Shown here: positions 16,441 to 25,037 of the stretch, piece after piece
Layout: every line of letters begins with the position of its first letter
How positions within the stretch are numbered: the stretch's first letter is position 1
NCBI RefSeq assembly: GCF_015291645.1
Contig: NZ_CP030055.1
Location: 1,302,001-1,366,000 of the forward strand
Origin: Bradyrhizobium sp. CCBAU 53340
Lineage (GTDB): Bacteria; Pseudomonadota; Alphaproteobacteria; Rhizobiales; Xanthobacteraceae
Direction of reading: 5' to 3'
Length of the DNA: 64,000 bases
Translations under genes and position numbers: made by a program
Notes under the pieces: model-generated
What the model was told of the DNA's origin: nothing
Seen by the model: only the letters and a program-made list of their open reading frames with translations
Databases searched by the model: none

Positions 16441-16618
16441 GAAAAAGAATCGCCGATTTTTCGGGTTTCCGTGCGCGCGGCAAGCTTTCCTTTACCTTGC
16501 GCCCGGCAAGGCTTGCCTAGTTGCTTGATATTTCAGCAGAAATAGTTTCGCTATTGCCGAAAAACAACTCGACTTTAACGATGTTCCCTCAGAAAGGCTT
16601 CATCTGATGTGGGTAAAA

Positions 16619-16644
16619 GTACGCGCCGAACAGGACGCGCGTAC
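16619..16644. promoter_or_regulatory. Inverted repeat just before the GGDEF-EAL gene
   Basis: GTACGCGC (16619-16626) pairs with GCGCGTAC (16637-16644); the ATG is 8 bases downstream. It could be an operator, or an mRNA hairpin affecting translation initiation. Confidence 0.45.
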
Positions 16645-16652
16645 AAACGAAG

Positions 16653-18989
16653 ATGCAGTTCGCAAGCCAGACCGGAAAATCCGATCGAGGACAGGCCGCG
16701 CCCACGGCGGCGGCGGCGCTGAATGATTCTCTGTTCGAAGCGCCTGCTCCGCTGTTTGCGGGAATCGTCTTCGTCGCCATCGGGGCGGCCATCACCGCGC
16801 TGAGGACCGGACAGATTCTGACCTGGTCGACGGTGGCGCTGATCATCCTGGCCGGAGCGCTCCGCCTGTTCGACATGCTGCGCTTCCTGCCTCGCAAATC
16901 GAGCCTGAGCGCGCAGGACGCCGATCTCTGGCAGAGGCGCTACCTGATCGGGGCGCTGATCCAGGCCGCTGCCATTGGAATATGGTGCGGCCTGGCACTT
17001 GTGAGCACCGACGACGCCGTCGTCCACATGATCGCTCTGTCCATCACCACGGGGATCGTCGGTGGAGGCGCGGGACGAGCCTACGGGCGGCCGTCGATCT
17101 ACTGGCTGCAGGCCGGCCTCATGTTCGCTCCCGCGGTCATCGCGCTGGCGTCGCATGGGACGCCCTACTACATCGCAATGTCGATCGTGAGCGCCGCGTT
17201 CCTGCTTGCGATCATGCAACTCTCGGCCAATCTGCACAGAATATTCATGCGGGCGGTCCTGGCGGGTGAACGCGAAGCGGCGCTTGCCGGCCAGTTCGAC
17301 ACGGCCCTGAACAACATGCCGCACGGCCTGTGCATGTTCCGCGTCGACAGGCAGCTTGCAGTGATGAATCACCGGTTCAGCGAGATGCTGAGCCTGCCCG
17401 ACGAGCTCATTCGCCGCGGCATCAGCGCGCGTGATGTCCTGGGCGCGTGCGTCAGCTCCGGCTCGATCTCGGCTGCGAGCGCCGAGATGATCATCGCAGC
17501 GATCGAGAGCGCGCTGGCGAGGGAAATCGTCACCGTCGATCCCGATCAGGAGCGAAACCGGTCATTGTCCTGGACCGTCCAGCCGATGGCCGACGGAGGC
17601 GCGGTGGTGCTGCTCGAGGACGTGACCGAGCGGCGCAATGCCGAGGCCAAGATCACGCATCTTGCCCGCTATGATGAACTGACGGCGCTGCCCAATCGCG
17701 TCCATTTCCGCAACGAGATCGAATCCCTGCTCGCGGCCTCGAACCATGCCGAACGGCTCTCCGCCTTGCTGTTCGTCGACCTCGACCAGTTCAAGCAGGT
17801 CAACGACACGCTCGGCCATCCCTGCGGCGACCGGCTGCTCTGCGCGGTCGCCAACCGCCTGCGCGAGATGCTGCGGCCGGAGGATTTCGTCGCCCGCTTC
17901 GGCGGCGACGAGTTCGTCGTATTCCAGCAGAACATCAATTCGCCCGAGGACGCCGCGAGCCTCGCCCGCCGCATCGTCGAGCGCCTGAGCGAGCGCTACC
18001 GCATCGACAATCATCTGGTCGAGATCGGCGCCAGCATCGGCATCGCGCTGACCTCGCCGGATAGCGCCAGCGCCGACATCCTGCTCAAGAACGCCGACAT
18101 GGCGCTATACCGGGCCAAGGCCGACGGCCGCGGCACGTTCTGCTTCTTCCGCGACGAGATGGCGGCGACCGTCGAGGCGCGCCGCATCCTCGAGCTCGAC
18201 CTGCGCAAGGCGCTGGCCAACGAGGAGTTCGAGCTGTTCTATCAGCCGCTGGTCAATCTGAAGTCCGGCAAGATCACCACCTGCGAGGCGCTGCTGCGCT
18301 GGAACCATCCGGTGCGCGGCACGGTCTCGCCGATCGACATCATCCCCGTCGCCGAGGACATGGGCCTGATCGTCGACCTCGGCCGCTGGATCCTGCGCCG
18401 TGCCTGCATGGAATGCATGAAGTGGCCGGAGGCCGTCAGCGTCGCCGTCAACTTCTCGCCGCAGCAATTCCACCAGCGCGACGTGCTGAGCGAGATCCGC
18501 TACGCGCTCGAAGTGTCGGGCCTGCCGGCGCATCGCCTCGAGATCGAAATCACCGAGTCCTCGCTGCTGCGCAACACCCAGCTCACCCACGACATCCTGT
18601 CGCAACTGCACGCGCTCGGCGTGCGCATTTCGCTGGATGATTTCGGCACCGGCTATTCCAGCCTCAGCTATCTGCACAACTTCCCGATGCAGAAGGTCAA
18701 GATCGACCGCTCCTTCCTCGAAGGCATCGACACCGACCGGCCGCTGACGCTGCTCCGCGGCGTGGCGCGGCTGTCCGCCGATCTCGGCATGTCGGTCGTG
18801 GTCGAGGGCATCGAGACCAACGAGCAGCTCGAGCTGATCAGCGCCGACGGCACCGTCTCGGAAGGGCAGGGCTATCTGTTCAGCCGGCCCGTTCCAGCCG
18901 TCCGCATCCGTCAGCTGCTCGACGCCTCCCATGGTCGCCACCTCGGCGAGCCTCAGGTCGTCTCGATCTCCTCGCGATCGTTCCGCTAG
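16653..18989 (+). CDS. Membrane GGDEF-EAL protein (diguanylate cyclase/phosphodiesterase)
   Basis: 778 residues. About five hydrophobic segments in residues 25-200 form a membrane sensor, followed by a PAS-like module (FDTALNNMPHGLCMFRVDRQ). The GGDEF domain has an intact active site (GGDEF, 417-421) and an inhibitory RPED site five residues before it. The EAL domain has EALLRW (545), DDFGTGYSSL, KIDRSFL and VVEGIET, all consistent with catalysis, so the protein may both make and break cyclic di-GMP. Its stop shares a CTAG tetranucleotide with the stop of the convergent cyclase-hydrolase gene. It sits inside the otherwise conserved tol-pal cluster. Confidence 0.93.
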   Translation: MQFASQTGKSDRGQAAPTAAAALNDSLFEAPAPLFAGIVFVAIGAAITALRTGQILTWSTVALIILAGALRLFDMLRFLPRKSSLSAQDADLWQRRYLIGALIQAAAIGIWCGLALVSTDDAVVHMIALSITTGIVGGGAGRAYGRPSIYWLQAGLMFAPAVIALASHGTPYYIAMSIVSAAFLLAIMQLSANLHRIFMRAVLAGEREAALAGQFDTALNNMPHGLCMFRVDRQLAVMNHRFSEMLSLPDELIRRGISARDVLGACVSSGSISAASAEMIIAAIESALAREIVTVDPDQERNRSLSWTVQPMADGGAVVLLEDVTERRNAEAKITHLARYDELTALPNRVHFRNEIESLLAASNHAERLSALLFVDLDQFKQVNDTLGHPCGDRLLCAVANRLREMLRPEDFVARFGGDEFVVFQQNINSPEDAASLARRIVERLSERYRIDNHLVEIGASIGIALTSPDSASADILLKNADMALYRAKADGRGTFCFFRDEMAATVEARRILELDLRKALANEEFELFYQPLVNLKSGKITTCEALLRWNHPVRGTVSPIDIIPVAEDMGLIVDLGRWILRRACMECMKWPEAVSVAVNFSPQQFHQRDVLSEIRYALEVSGLPAHRLEIEITESSLLRNTQLTHDILSQLHALGVRISLDDFGTGYSSLSYLHNFPMQKVKIDRSFLEGIDTDRPLTLLRGVARLSADLGMSVVVEGIETNEQLELISADGTVSEGQGYLFSRPVPAVRIRQLLDASHGRHLGEPQVVSISSRSFR

Positions 18990-20395
18990 AGGATGAAATT
19001 ACGCACTTCTTCCTGGAAAATTGGTGCGCCCGGATCCTGCGATAGCAGCATGTGATTTTGACCGGGCAGGGCAACGAACCGGGCCCCCGGAATTTCCGCT
19101 GCCATATCCCGGCCCAAAGAGATTGGAACCCTGCGGTCGTCTCGAACATGCATCACGAGCGTAGGGACCTTGATGTCCTTGAGCAGGGGGCGCACGTCGA
19201 AATTGGCTACCGTTTCGAGGTAACGTACTGCAGACTCCGCCGAGGCGCTGAGGCGTTGGAGTTCATTGAAGGCATCGACCTGCTCTTTTGTGGCGGTCGG
19301 CAACATCGAGGATGTAAAGAGCTGGCGGAAGGTCGGCTCATCCGCACCCCAACCCAGCTTCATCAGTGTTTTCATTGCTGCGAATCGCTCCCGATCGGCG
19401 GCCGAAAGATTTGGATTCTTGTTGGCGCCGACGGCAAACCCGCCGTACAGGATCAAGTGCGACACGCGCTCGGGATGGCGGACCGCAAAGGCAATCGACA
19501 CGGCGCAGCCCTGCGAGAACCCCAGAAGCGGAAACCGGTCGAGGCCGGCCGCATCCGCCACGCATTCCATGTCCTTGACCCATGCATCGAGCGAGAGCTC
19601 GCCGACATCCCAATCCGAAAGGCCGTTGCCACGGGCATCGTACCGGACCAGCGTGAATGACGAAGCAAGCCCGAGCAGGAAGTCCCGGTAGAGCGGAAAC
19701 TCCCAGTCGTGCTCGAGATGTCCGAGCCAATGCGCCGATCTCAATAATCCTGGTCCGCTTCCAACCTTCGCATAGGCCAACCGTACGCCGTCCGTGGCCC
19801 TGCAATAGCGGATTTCCTGCTTGAGATTGGCCGCCGACAGCACGCGCGCGGCCGGAGAGCCGTGCTTGTCCAGATCGATAGCGTAGACCTCGATCGGTCG
19901 GGTGATGTTCTTGAGGTTCTGCCGGCCCAGCTCGCGGAACGAGAGCTTCAGCTTGCCGTCGATCTGATCAAGGACCTGACGGGAAATGCAGATGCCGCCG
20001 CGCATCGCCATGCCTTCGAGACGTGCGGCTACGTTGACGCCGTCTCCGAAGATATCGCCTTCGTCCTCGATGATGTCCCCGACATTGATCCCCACACGGA
20101 ATTCGATGCGCCGGTCAGGAGGGACTCTTGCATTCCTGCCGACCATCCCGCGCTGCACTTCGACCGCACATTGCACCGCTTCGACGGCGCTCGAAAATTC
20201 CACGAGCATTCCGTCGCCGGTCGTCTTGATAAGCCGTCCGCGATGCGACTTGAGTTTGTGGTCGACCAGCTCCCGGCGATGCGCCTTCAATCCGGCAAGA
20301 GTGCCTTCCTCGTCATCACCCATGAGCCGTGAATAGCCGGCTACGTCCGCCGCCAGGATTGCCGCCAGCCTACGCTCGACGCGTGCGTGAACCAC
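18986..20395 (-). CDS. Class III nucleotide cyclase fused to alpha/beta hydrolase
   Basis: 469 residues from GTG at 20395 (GGGGGA ribosome-binding site at good spacing); an ATG at 20431 is the alternative. Residues 1-170 are a class III cyclase: first metal Asp in AADVAGYSRLM, KTTGDGMLVEF with the second Asp and the adenine-type Lys, and FGDGVNVAARLE with the Asp, Asn and Arg expected for an active adenylate cyclase. Residues 190-469 are an alpha/beta hydrolase with nucleophile GFSQG, an acid in VRDDRRVP and His in GQNHMLL. No membrane segment. The substrate of the hydrolase is unknown; the fusion suggests that a small ligand could couple to cAMP. Confidence 0.9.
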   Translation of the reverse strand: MVHARVERRLAAILAADVAGYSRLMGDDEEGTLAGLKAHRRELVDHKLKSHRGRLIKTTGDGMLVEFSSAVEAVQCAVEVQRGMVGRNARVPPDRRIEFRVGINVGDIIEDEGDIFGDGVNVAARLEGMAMRGGICISRQVLDQIDGKLKLSFRELGRQNLKNITRPIEVYAIDLDKHGSPAARVLSAANLKQEIRYCRATDGVRLAYAKVGSGPGLLRSAHWLGHLEHDWEFPLYRDFLLGLASSFTLVRYDARGNGLSDWDVGELSLDAWVKDMECVADAAGLDRFPLLGFSQGCAVSIAFAVRHPERVSHLILYGGFAVGANKNPNLSAADRERFAAMKTLMKLGWGADEPTFRQLFTSSMLPTATKEQVDAFNELQRLSASAESAVRYLETVANFDVRPLLKDIKVPTLVMHVRDDRRVPISLGRDMAAEIPGARFVALPGQNHMLLSQDPGAPIFQEEVRNFIL

Positions 20396-20715
20396 GAATG
20401 TGTCCCCCGTGACTGCGCTCGAGCAAATCATATGCAGTGAACCTGCGCCAGGGAAAGCCCGCCGTTAGCCGCGGTCTGGCGTATCCGCCTCGCACTTGCG
20501 CGGATGGCAGGTGGCCGTGCATCGGCAGTGAGAAAGGGCGATGTTCGCAAATCGCCCCGGGGTTACTCATCCGCCTCCCGGCCGTTTGGTCGATCTCCGA
20601 GACGCAACGTTTGCAGCGCGGCATCCGCCAAGCGCTTCATCCGGTGCGCCGATCGTGATACGGTCATCCATATTCAGGTGCCGTCTGAAGGCAACAAAGC
20701 GATGAGGCAGTGACC
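20396..20715. other. Divergent gap, cyclase-hydrolase / DoxX
   Basis: 320 bases between divergent genes. Both promoters should lie here. I found no small gene, hairpin or palindrome that stands out. Confidence 0.5.
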
Positions 20716-21171
20716 ATGCTGTTCCGCTCGTCCTGGTCCACATCCCGGATCGACCAGTTCGCCACCGCCAATGCCGACCTGCTCATCCTGATCGGCCGGA
20801 TCCTGCTGGCATGGGTCTTCGTTGGAAGCGCATACGGCGCATTGACCAACTTCGCCGGCTCGGTCGGCTATTTTCGCTCGCTGAACGTTCCCGTGCCTCA
20901 GCTGTTCACGGCAATCGCCGTCGCATTGGAAGTCGTGATGTCGGTCGGTTTGATACTCGGCCTTGGCACGCGCTACTGCGCCGTTCTGGTCTGCCTGTTC
21001 GTGCTGTCGGCGACTGCGATCGCGCATCGCTACTGGGAATATCCCGCCGGTGCACAACAGATTGGGCAGTACAACAATTTCCTGAAGAACGTCTCGATCA
21101 TCGGAGGCGCGCTATTGGTCCTCGTCACCGGAGCAGGCCGTTTCTCCCTCGATCGCAAGCTGGCACGCTAG
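20716..21171 (+). CDS. DoxX family membrane protein
   Basis: 151 residues, four transmembrane helices. LILIGRILLAWVFVGSAYGA opens a DoxX domain, FTAIAVALEVVMSVGLILGL continues it, and HRYWEYPAGAQQIGQYNNFL with the last helix GGALLVLVTGAGRFSLD ends it. DoxX proteins are quinone-associated or redox-stress membrane proteins of uncertain activity. The ATG at 20716 is favoured over a GTG 6 bases upstream because GAGG lies 8 bases before it. Confidence 0.88.
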   Translation: MLFRSSWSTSRIDQFATANADLLILIGRILLAWVFVGSAYGALTNFAGSVGYFRSLNVPVPQLFTAIAVALEVVMSVGLILGLGTRYCAVLVCLFVLSATAIAHRYWEYPAGAQQIGQYNNFLKNVSIIGGALLVLVTGAGRFSLDRKLAR

Positions 21172-21297
21172 CCTTGCTCACAGCTGCTCGGTCGGGCTAA
21201 CCGCGCCTGGTTCGCTCGTCCTGCCGCAAGCGATTTGCGCGCAGGGCTGTCGTTGCGGCAGCTGCCAAAGCAGCGCGTTTGAGGTCGCGACTTGAAG

Positions 21298-21447
21298 TCA
21301 CTTCATCCGGTATCTGAAAGCAGCTTCGACCAGATGGCCGAGGAGCTTTGCGGCAGGCTTCAAGTGCTCGCCCACGATCCTGAACAGGATCATCAGCCAT
21401 GTCGCGAGCGCTGCACACCACAGCAGGCTTTCCAATGCTTCGGGCAT
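21298..21447 (-). CDS. 49-residue membrane protein
   Basis: MPEALESLLWCAALATWLMI then LFRIVGEHLKPAAKLLGHLVEAAFRYRMK: one transmembrane helix and an amphipathic basic helix. An AAAGGGGG ribosome-binding site stands 6 bases before the ATG. The open frame extends further upstream, but this start is clearly better. Function unknown. Confidence 0.55.
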   Translation of the reverse strand: MPEALESLLWCAALATWLMILFRIVGEHLKPAAKLLGHLVEAAFRYRMK

Positions 21448-21605
21448 GAAGGCCCCCTTTAAAATACTTGCTTGAAATACCCCCAGTGTCGCCGAACGGG
21501 ACCGGCGCGACAAGTCCTCCTAAAACGGGCAAGTCGCTGAAATACTCGGAGCGGCCGCTCGCTTGGCGTGTCGCGTCGAAGAGCGCAGCGTCTGGATGTA
21601 AGCGA

Positions 21606-21959
21606 TCAGGCGAGGATGCGGGGCGCCGCCATCGCCTTGTCACCCGAGTTCGGCGTACCCGTAGGCTCGATCAGCAGAATGTGCACTTCGCCGCGCGCCA
21701 CGGGCCGGTGCTCAACTCCCTTGGGCACGACATAGACCTCGCCGGGGCTCAGCGTGACCGTGCGATCCCGCAGCTCGATGTCGAGCGTCCCCTTGAGCAC
21801 AAGAAAGAAGTCGTCGGTGTCGTCGTGCTTATGCCAGTGAAATGGCCCCTCGAGCTTGGCCACCATGATGTCGTTGTTGTTGTAGGTCGCAATCGTGCGC
21901 GGCGAGAAACGGTCAGCGAACGTTGCGAGCTTCTCGGCGAGATTTGCGGGACCTTCCAT
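21606..21959 (-). CDS. Cupin-domain protein
   Basis: 117 residues, a single conserved beta-barrel. The metal-binding motif 1 is FHWHKHDDTDDFFLVLKG, with two His and an acidic residue; motif 2 is PGEVYVVPKGVEHRP, with the final His. It is a small cupin of unknown substrate, perhaps a metal-dependent isomerase or a sensor. GAGAAGGAC precedes the start. Confidence 0.85.
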   Translation of the reverse strand: MEGPANLAEKLATFADRFSPRTIATYNNNDIMVAKLEGPFHWHKHDDTDDFFLVLKGTLDIELRDRTVTLSPGEVYVVPKGVEHRPVARGEVHILLIEPTGTPNSGDKAMAAPRILA

Positions 21960-22203
21960 GGCGTGTCCTTCTCCTCGGCCAACTGCTTTTGAACTGAGAC
22001 GACCACGGCAAGATGGGAGGTCAGGCTGATGTCCGCAAGGACGGGCAGTTGTCGGCCGCGCCTTGCCGCGGCCTCCTGCGCCCAGACGTTGGCAAGTCTG
22101 CGGTACTTCGCTGCGCTTCTCCGGGTTTTTGCGGGGGTCGATCCTTAACCCTAACGGTTCGAACCCTTTGCAATCCTGTTAAGGAGTCATTAATCTCTTC
22201 CAC

Positions 22204-22226
22204 ACTCGCGGAAGTTGCTCGCGAGT
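22204..22226. promoter_or_regulatory. Palindrome before the FeeM-like gene
   Basis: ACTCGCG (22204-22210) pairs with CGCGAGT (22220-22226), spacer 9. The ribosome-binding site GGGAG follows within a few bases and the ATG is at 22240. It could be a dimeric operator or an mRNA hairpin. Confidence 0.4.
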
Positions 22227-22239
22227 TTGGGAGTAGCAG

Positions 22240-22980
22240 ATGGAGTCTAGAGCCGAACCGCGAGCGCCGTTTGAAGCGCGGGGCGCAGGGTTGTTCGATC
22301 GGCTCGACTATCGCCTTATCGAAACTCCCGAAGATCGTGATGCGGTCTACGCGATGCGCTACAGGGCGTACTTGCACGGCGGGCTGATTAACCCGTCGGC
22401 GTCCCAGCGCATTGTCGACAGTTACGACGACGCGCCCAACGCCTGGATTTTCGGGATCTATCTCGACGGAGAGCTCTGCAGCTCTCTGCGCCTTCACGTC
22501 CTGACGTCCGAGTTGCGGATGTCCTACACCAGCGAATTGTTCGGCGACGTGCTTCACCCGCGCCTTGATCGCGGTGAGGTTCTGGTCGATCCGGCGCGTT
22601 TCGCTGCGGAGCCGGACAAGAGCCAGCGCTTTCCCGAACTGCCTTATCTGACGCTGCGGCTCGCTTATCTGGCCTGCGACCATTTCAATGCCGATCTCGG
22701 ACTTGCGATGGTGCGGACGGATCACCAGGCGTTCTATCGCCGCATCTTCCTGCACGAGACCCTCACCGAGCCGCGTCCGTTCCCGGGCTGGCACTCGCGG
22801 AAGGTGGTCCTGATGGCCTCCGATTTCTCCACGCTCCGGGAGCGGGTCCTGACGCGCTTTCCCATCATGCGCTCGAGCGCGTTCGAGCGACGGATGCTGT
22901 TCGAGCGCCCCGCCCAGACCCAAATGGTGTCCCGGCCGGTGCTGGTGTCGCGCGCTGCGTCCGCTGCCACCCTGGTCTGA
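22240..22980 (+). CDS. FeeM-like N-acyl amino acid synthase / GNAT acyltransferase
   Basis: 246 residues. The core DYRLIETPEDRDAVYAMRYRAYL, DEVSR-like ASQRIVDSYDDAPNA, LCSSLRLHVLTSE, and GEVLVDPARFAAEP with LPYLTLRLAYLACDHF matches the acyltransferase fold shared by FeeM-type N-acyl amino acid synthases and acyl-homoserine lactone synthases. Such enzymes transfer an acyl chain from acyl-carrier protein to an amino acid, giving signal or surfactant lipids. The product here cannot be inferred. The GGGAG ribosome-binding site and a palindrome lie just upstream. It precedes pal on the same strand but with a 294-base gap. Confidence 0.75.
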   Translation: MESRAEPRAPFEARGAGLFDRLDYRLIETPEDRDAVYAMRYRAYLHGGLINPSASQRIVDSYDDAPNAWIFGIYLDGELCSSLRLHVLTSELRMSYTSELFGDVLHPRLDRGEVLVDPARFAAEPDKSQRFPELPYLTLRLAYLACDHFNADLGLAMVRTDHQAFYRRIFLHETLTEPRPFPGWHSRKVVLMASDFSTLRERVLTRFPIMRSSAFERRMLFERPAQTQMVSRPVLVSRAASAATLV

Positions 22981-23127
22981 GCCGCGCCACGTCCGCCCCT
23001 TGCCCGGATGCGGCCTCAGGCCTCGGCAAGCGCCGCTCGACGCCCCCGGAAAAGTCCGCAATTGTGACGGGATGGGGCGTTTTTGCCCGTCAACGCCGCT
23101 TGCCTTCACCCTCGCGCCACATTTACA

Positions 23128-23153
23128 ACCCATTAACCATGATGGGTGCTTTT
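23128..23153 (+). terminator. Possible weak terminator upstream of pal
   Basis: ACCCAT (23128-23133) pairs with ATGGGT (23142-23147), followed by GCTTTT. The short stem lies about 150 bases past the FeeM-like stop. Confidence 0.35.
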
Positions 23154-23274
23154 CGCTGGTTGGGGGCATTTGACCGGCTGAGGCAAGGTTCCGATAAGGT
23201 TGACGGAACGTTCGCTTAACCAACCCCCTGTAGACCGGACAGCAGTGGACGAACGTGAGCGTGGAGGCTCCGGA

Positions 23275-23763
23275 ATGACTAATCCTATGCGTATCCTCCA
23301 GGGATTGAAGCTGGCTGCAGTGGTTGCCATCGCGCTGTCGATGGGGGCGTGTGCCAAGACCAATGCAGGTCTGGACGCCAATGCGAGTGCGGCGACCCCG
23401 GGCAGCCAGCAAGATTTCGTGGTGAACGTGGGCGACCGCGTGTTCTTCGAGAGCGACCAGACCGATCTGACCCCCCAGGCGATCGTGACCCTGGAGAAGC
23501 AGGCGCAGTGGCTGCAGACCTATCCGCGCTACTCCTTCACCATCGAAGGCCACGCCGACGAGCGCGGCACCCGCGAGTACAACATCGCGCTCGGCGCCCG
23601 CAGAGCCCAGTCGGTGCGCTCGTTCCTCGCCTCGCGCGGCATCGACCCGAACCGCATGCGCACGATCTCCTACGGCAAGGAGCGCCCCGTGGCGGTGTGT
23701 AACGATATCTCCTGCTGGTCGCAGAACCGTCGCGCTGTGACCGTGCTGAACGCGAGCTCCTGA
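23275..23763 (+). CDS. pal: Pal, peptidoglycan-associated lipoprotein
   Basis: 162 residues. The signal LKLAAVVAIALSMGAC ends in a lipobox, giving an outer-membrane lipoprotein. The OmpA-like domain contains VFFESDQTDLTPQAIVTLEK and the peptidoglycan-binding core IEGHADERGTREYNIALGAR, ending with CWSQNRRAVTVLN. It anchors the outer membrane to the wall and binds TolB. The ATG at 23275 begins the signal peptide and has GGAGG nearby; the longer frame is not supported. Confidence 0.96.
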   Translation: MTNPMRILQGLKLAAVVAIALSMGACAKTNAGLDANASAATPGSQQDFVVNVGDRVFFESDQTDLTPQAIVTLEKQAQWLQTYPRYSFTIEGHADERGTREYNIALGARRAQSVRSFLASRGIDPNRMRTISYGKERPVAVCNDISCWSQNRRAVTVLNASS

Positions 23764-23804
23764 CGCTTCAGTCAGCCGCCGTTCATGTTTGGAATCCGAT
23801 GATG

Positions 23805-23834
23805 CCGGCGCCCTCACGGGCGCCGGTTTCGTTT
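23805..23834 (+). terminator. Terminator after pal
   Basis: CCGGCGCCC (23805-23813) pairs with GGGCGCCGG (23818-23826), loop TCAC, followed by TTTCGTTT. It separates pal from cpoB. Confidence 0.85.
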
Positions 23835-23952
23835 CAGCGATCTGTGACCTAAAACCTCTTGGTGGCAGTCACAGTTTTGGCGTACTCCCCTTCAATGTGT
23901 GGCGCGTCGCATGTTCCGTCGCAGGCCATTTCGCTTTTGTCGTCAGGGCAAG

Positions 23953-24963
23953 ATGTCATCCAGATTTAAGGTCTTTACCGGCACCGTGGCCATCGCCGCG
24001 CTGCTCGCTTTGTGCACGCCTGTCTTCGCGCAGACCGATGATGATCCGGAGATGCGGATCGAGCGGCTGGAGAACCAGCTGCGCCAGCTCACCGGCCAGA
24101 ACGAGGAGCTGCAATATCGCAACCGCCAGCTCGAGGACCGCATCCGCCAGCTCGAAGGCGGCGCGCAAGGGGCAGCGCCCGGCCAGGCGCCGGCCCAGCC
24201 CAATGTCGCGGCCGTGCCGCCGGCCCAGGTTGCGCCAGCCTATCGCCAGCAGCCGCAGGCCGTGCAGCCGGGCTACGAGCAGCCGCAGGTCGCTTCGCCG
24301 GCGCCGATCGTGCAGGAGCAGCCCGGCCCCGGTGCCCCCGGCAGCCGCCGCCGCGGCGATGCGTTCGATCCGAACCAGAATCCGAATGCGCCCGGCGCGC
24401 CGCGCGCCCTCGGCGGCGGCCAGCAGCCGCTCGATCTCAGCGCCAATGGCGGCCGCTATCCGCAGGCCGCAGCGCCGCCCCAGCAGGTCTATCCGCAGGC
24501 TCAGCCCGGCTATCCGCCAGCCCAGCAGGGCTATCCTGCGCAGGGCAATGGTCCGGCGCTCGCAACGCTGCCGCCCTCGGCGACGCCGCGCGACGAGTTC
24601 GACCTCGGCATCGGCTACATGCAGCGCAAGGACTACGCGCTAGCCGAGCAGACCATGAAGAATTTTGCGGCGAAATATCCCAACGACCCGCTGCTCGGCG
24701 ATGCGCAATACTGGCTCGGCGAAAGCTATTTCCAGCGCCAGCAATATCGCGATTCCGCCGAAGCCTTCCTCGCGGTCACCACCAAATACGACAAATCGGC
24801 CAAGGCGCCGGATGCGCTGCTGCGGCTCGGCCAGTCGCTCGCCGCGCTGAAGGAGAAGGAGGCCGCCTGCGCCGCCTTCGGCGAGGTCGGCCGCAAATAT
24901 CCGCGCGCCTCGGCTGGCGTCAAAGCCGCCGTCGACCGCGAGCAGAAGCGGGTGAAGTGCTGA
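23953..24963 (+). CDS. cpoB: CpoB/YbgF, Tol-Pal coordinator protein
   Basis: 336 residues. Signal peptide (VFTGTVAIAALLALCTPVFA), a short trimeric coiled coil (IERLENQLRQLTGQNEELQY), a long Gln/Pro-rich linker with QPGY repeats, and a C-terminal TPR domain (DEFDLGIGYMQRKDYALAEQ onward, with LGDAQYWLGESYFQRQQY). CpoB links Tol action with peptidoglycan synthesis during division. The ATG at 23953 starts the signal peptide. The linker, about 130 residues, is longer than in enterobacteria. Confidence 0.93.
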   Translation: MSSRFKVFTGTVAIAALLALCTPVFAQTDDDPEMRIERLENQLRQLTGQNEELQYRNRQLEDRIRQLEGGAQGAAPGQAPAQPNVAAVPPAQVAPAYRQQPQAVQPGYEQPQVASPAPIVQEQPGPGAPGSRRRGDAFDPNQNPNAPGAPRALGGGQQPLDLSANGGRYPQAAAPPQQVYPQAQPGYPPAQQGYPAQGNGPALATLPPSATPRDEFDLGIGYMQRKDYALAEQTMKNFAAKYPNDPLLGDAQYWLGESYFQRQQYRDSAEAFLAVTTKYDKSAKAPDALLRLGQSLAALKEKEAACAAFGEVGRKYPRASAGVKAAVDREQKRVKC

Positions 24964-25037
24964 TCTGCTGCGGCGATCGCTGACAAGACGGATGGGGCCG
25001 CGCTAAAGTGCCGCCCGCCATCCCGCTGGGCCGCGTC

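Noticed and set aside
22021..23817. Minus-strand frame of 598 codons across the FeeM-like and pal genes
   Set aside because: It crosses two genes and their spacer, with no protein-like composition.
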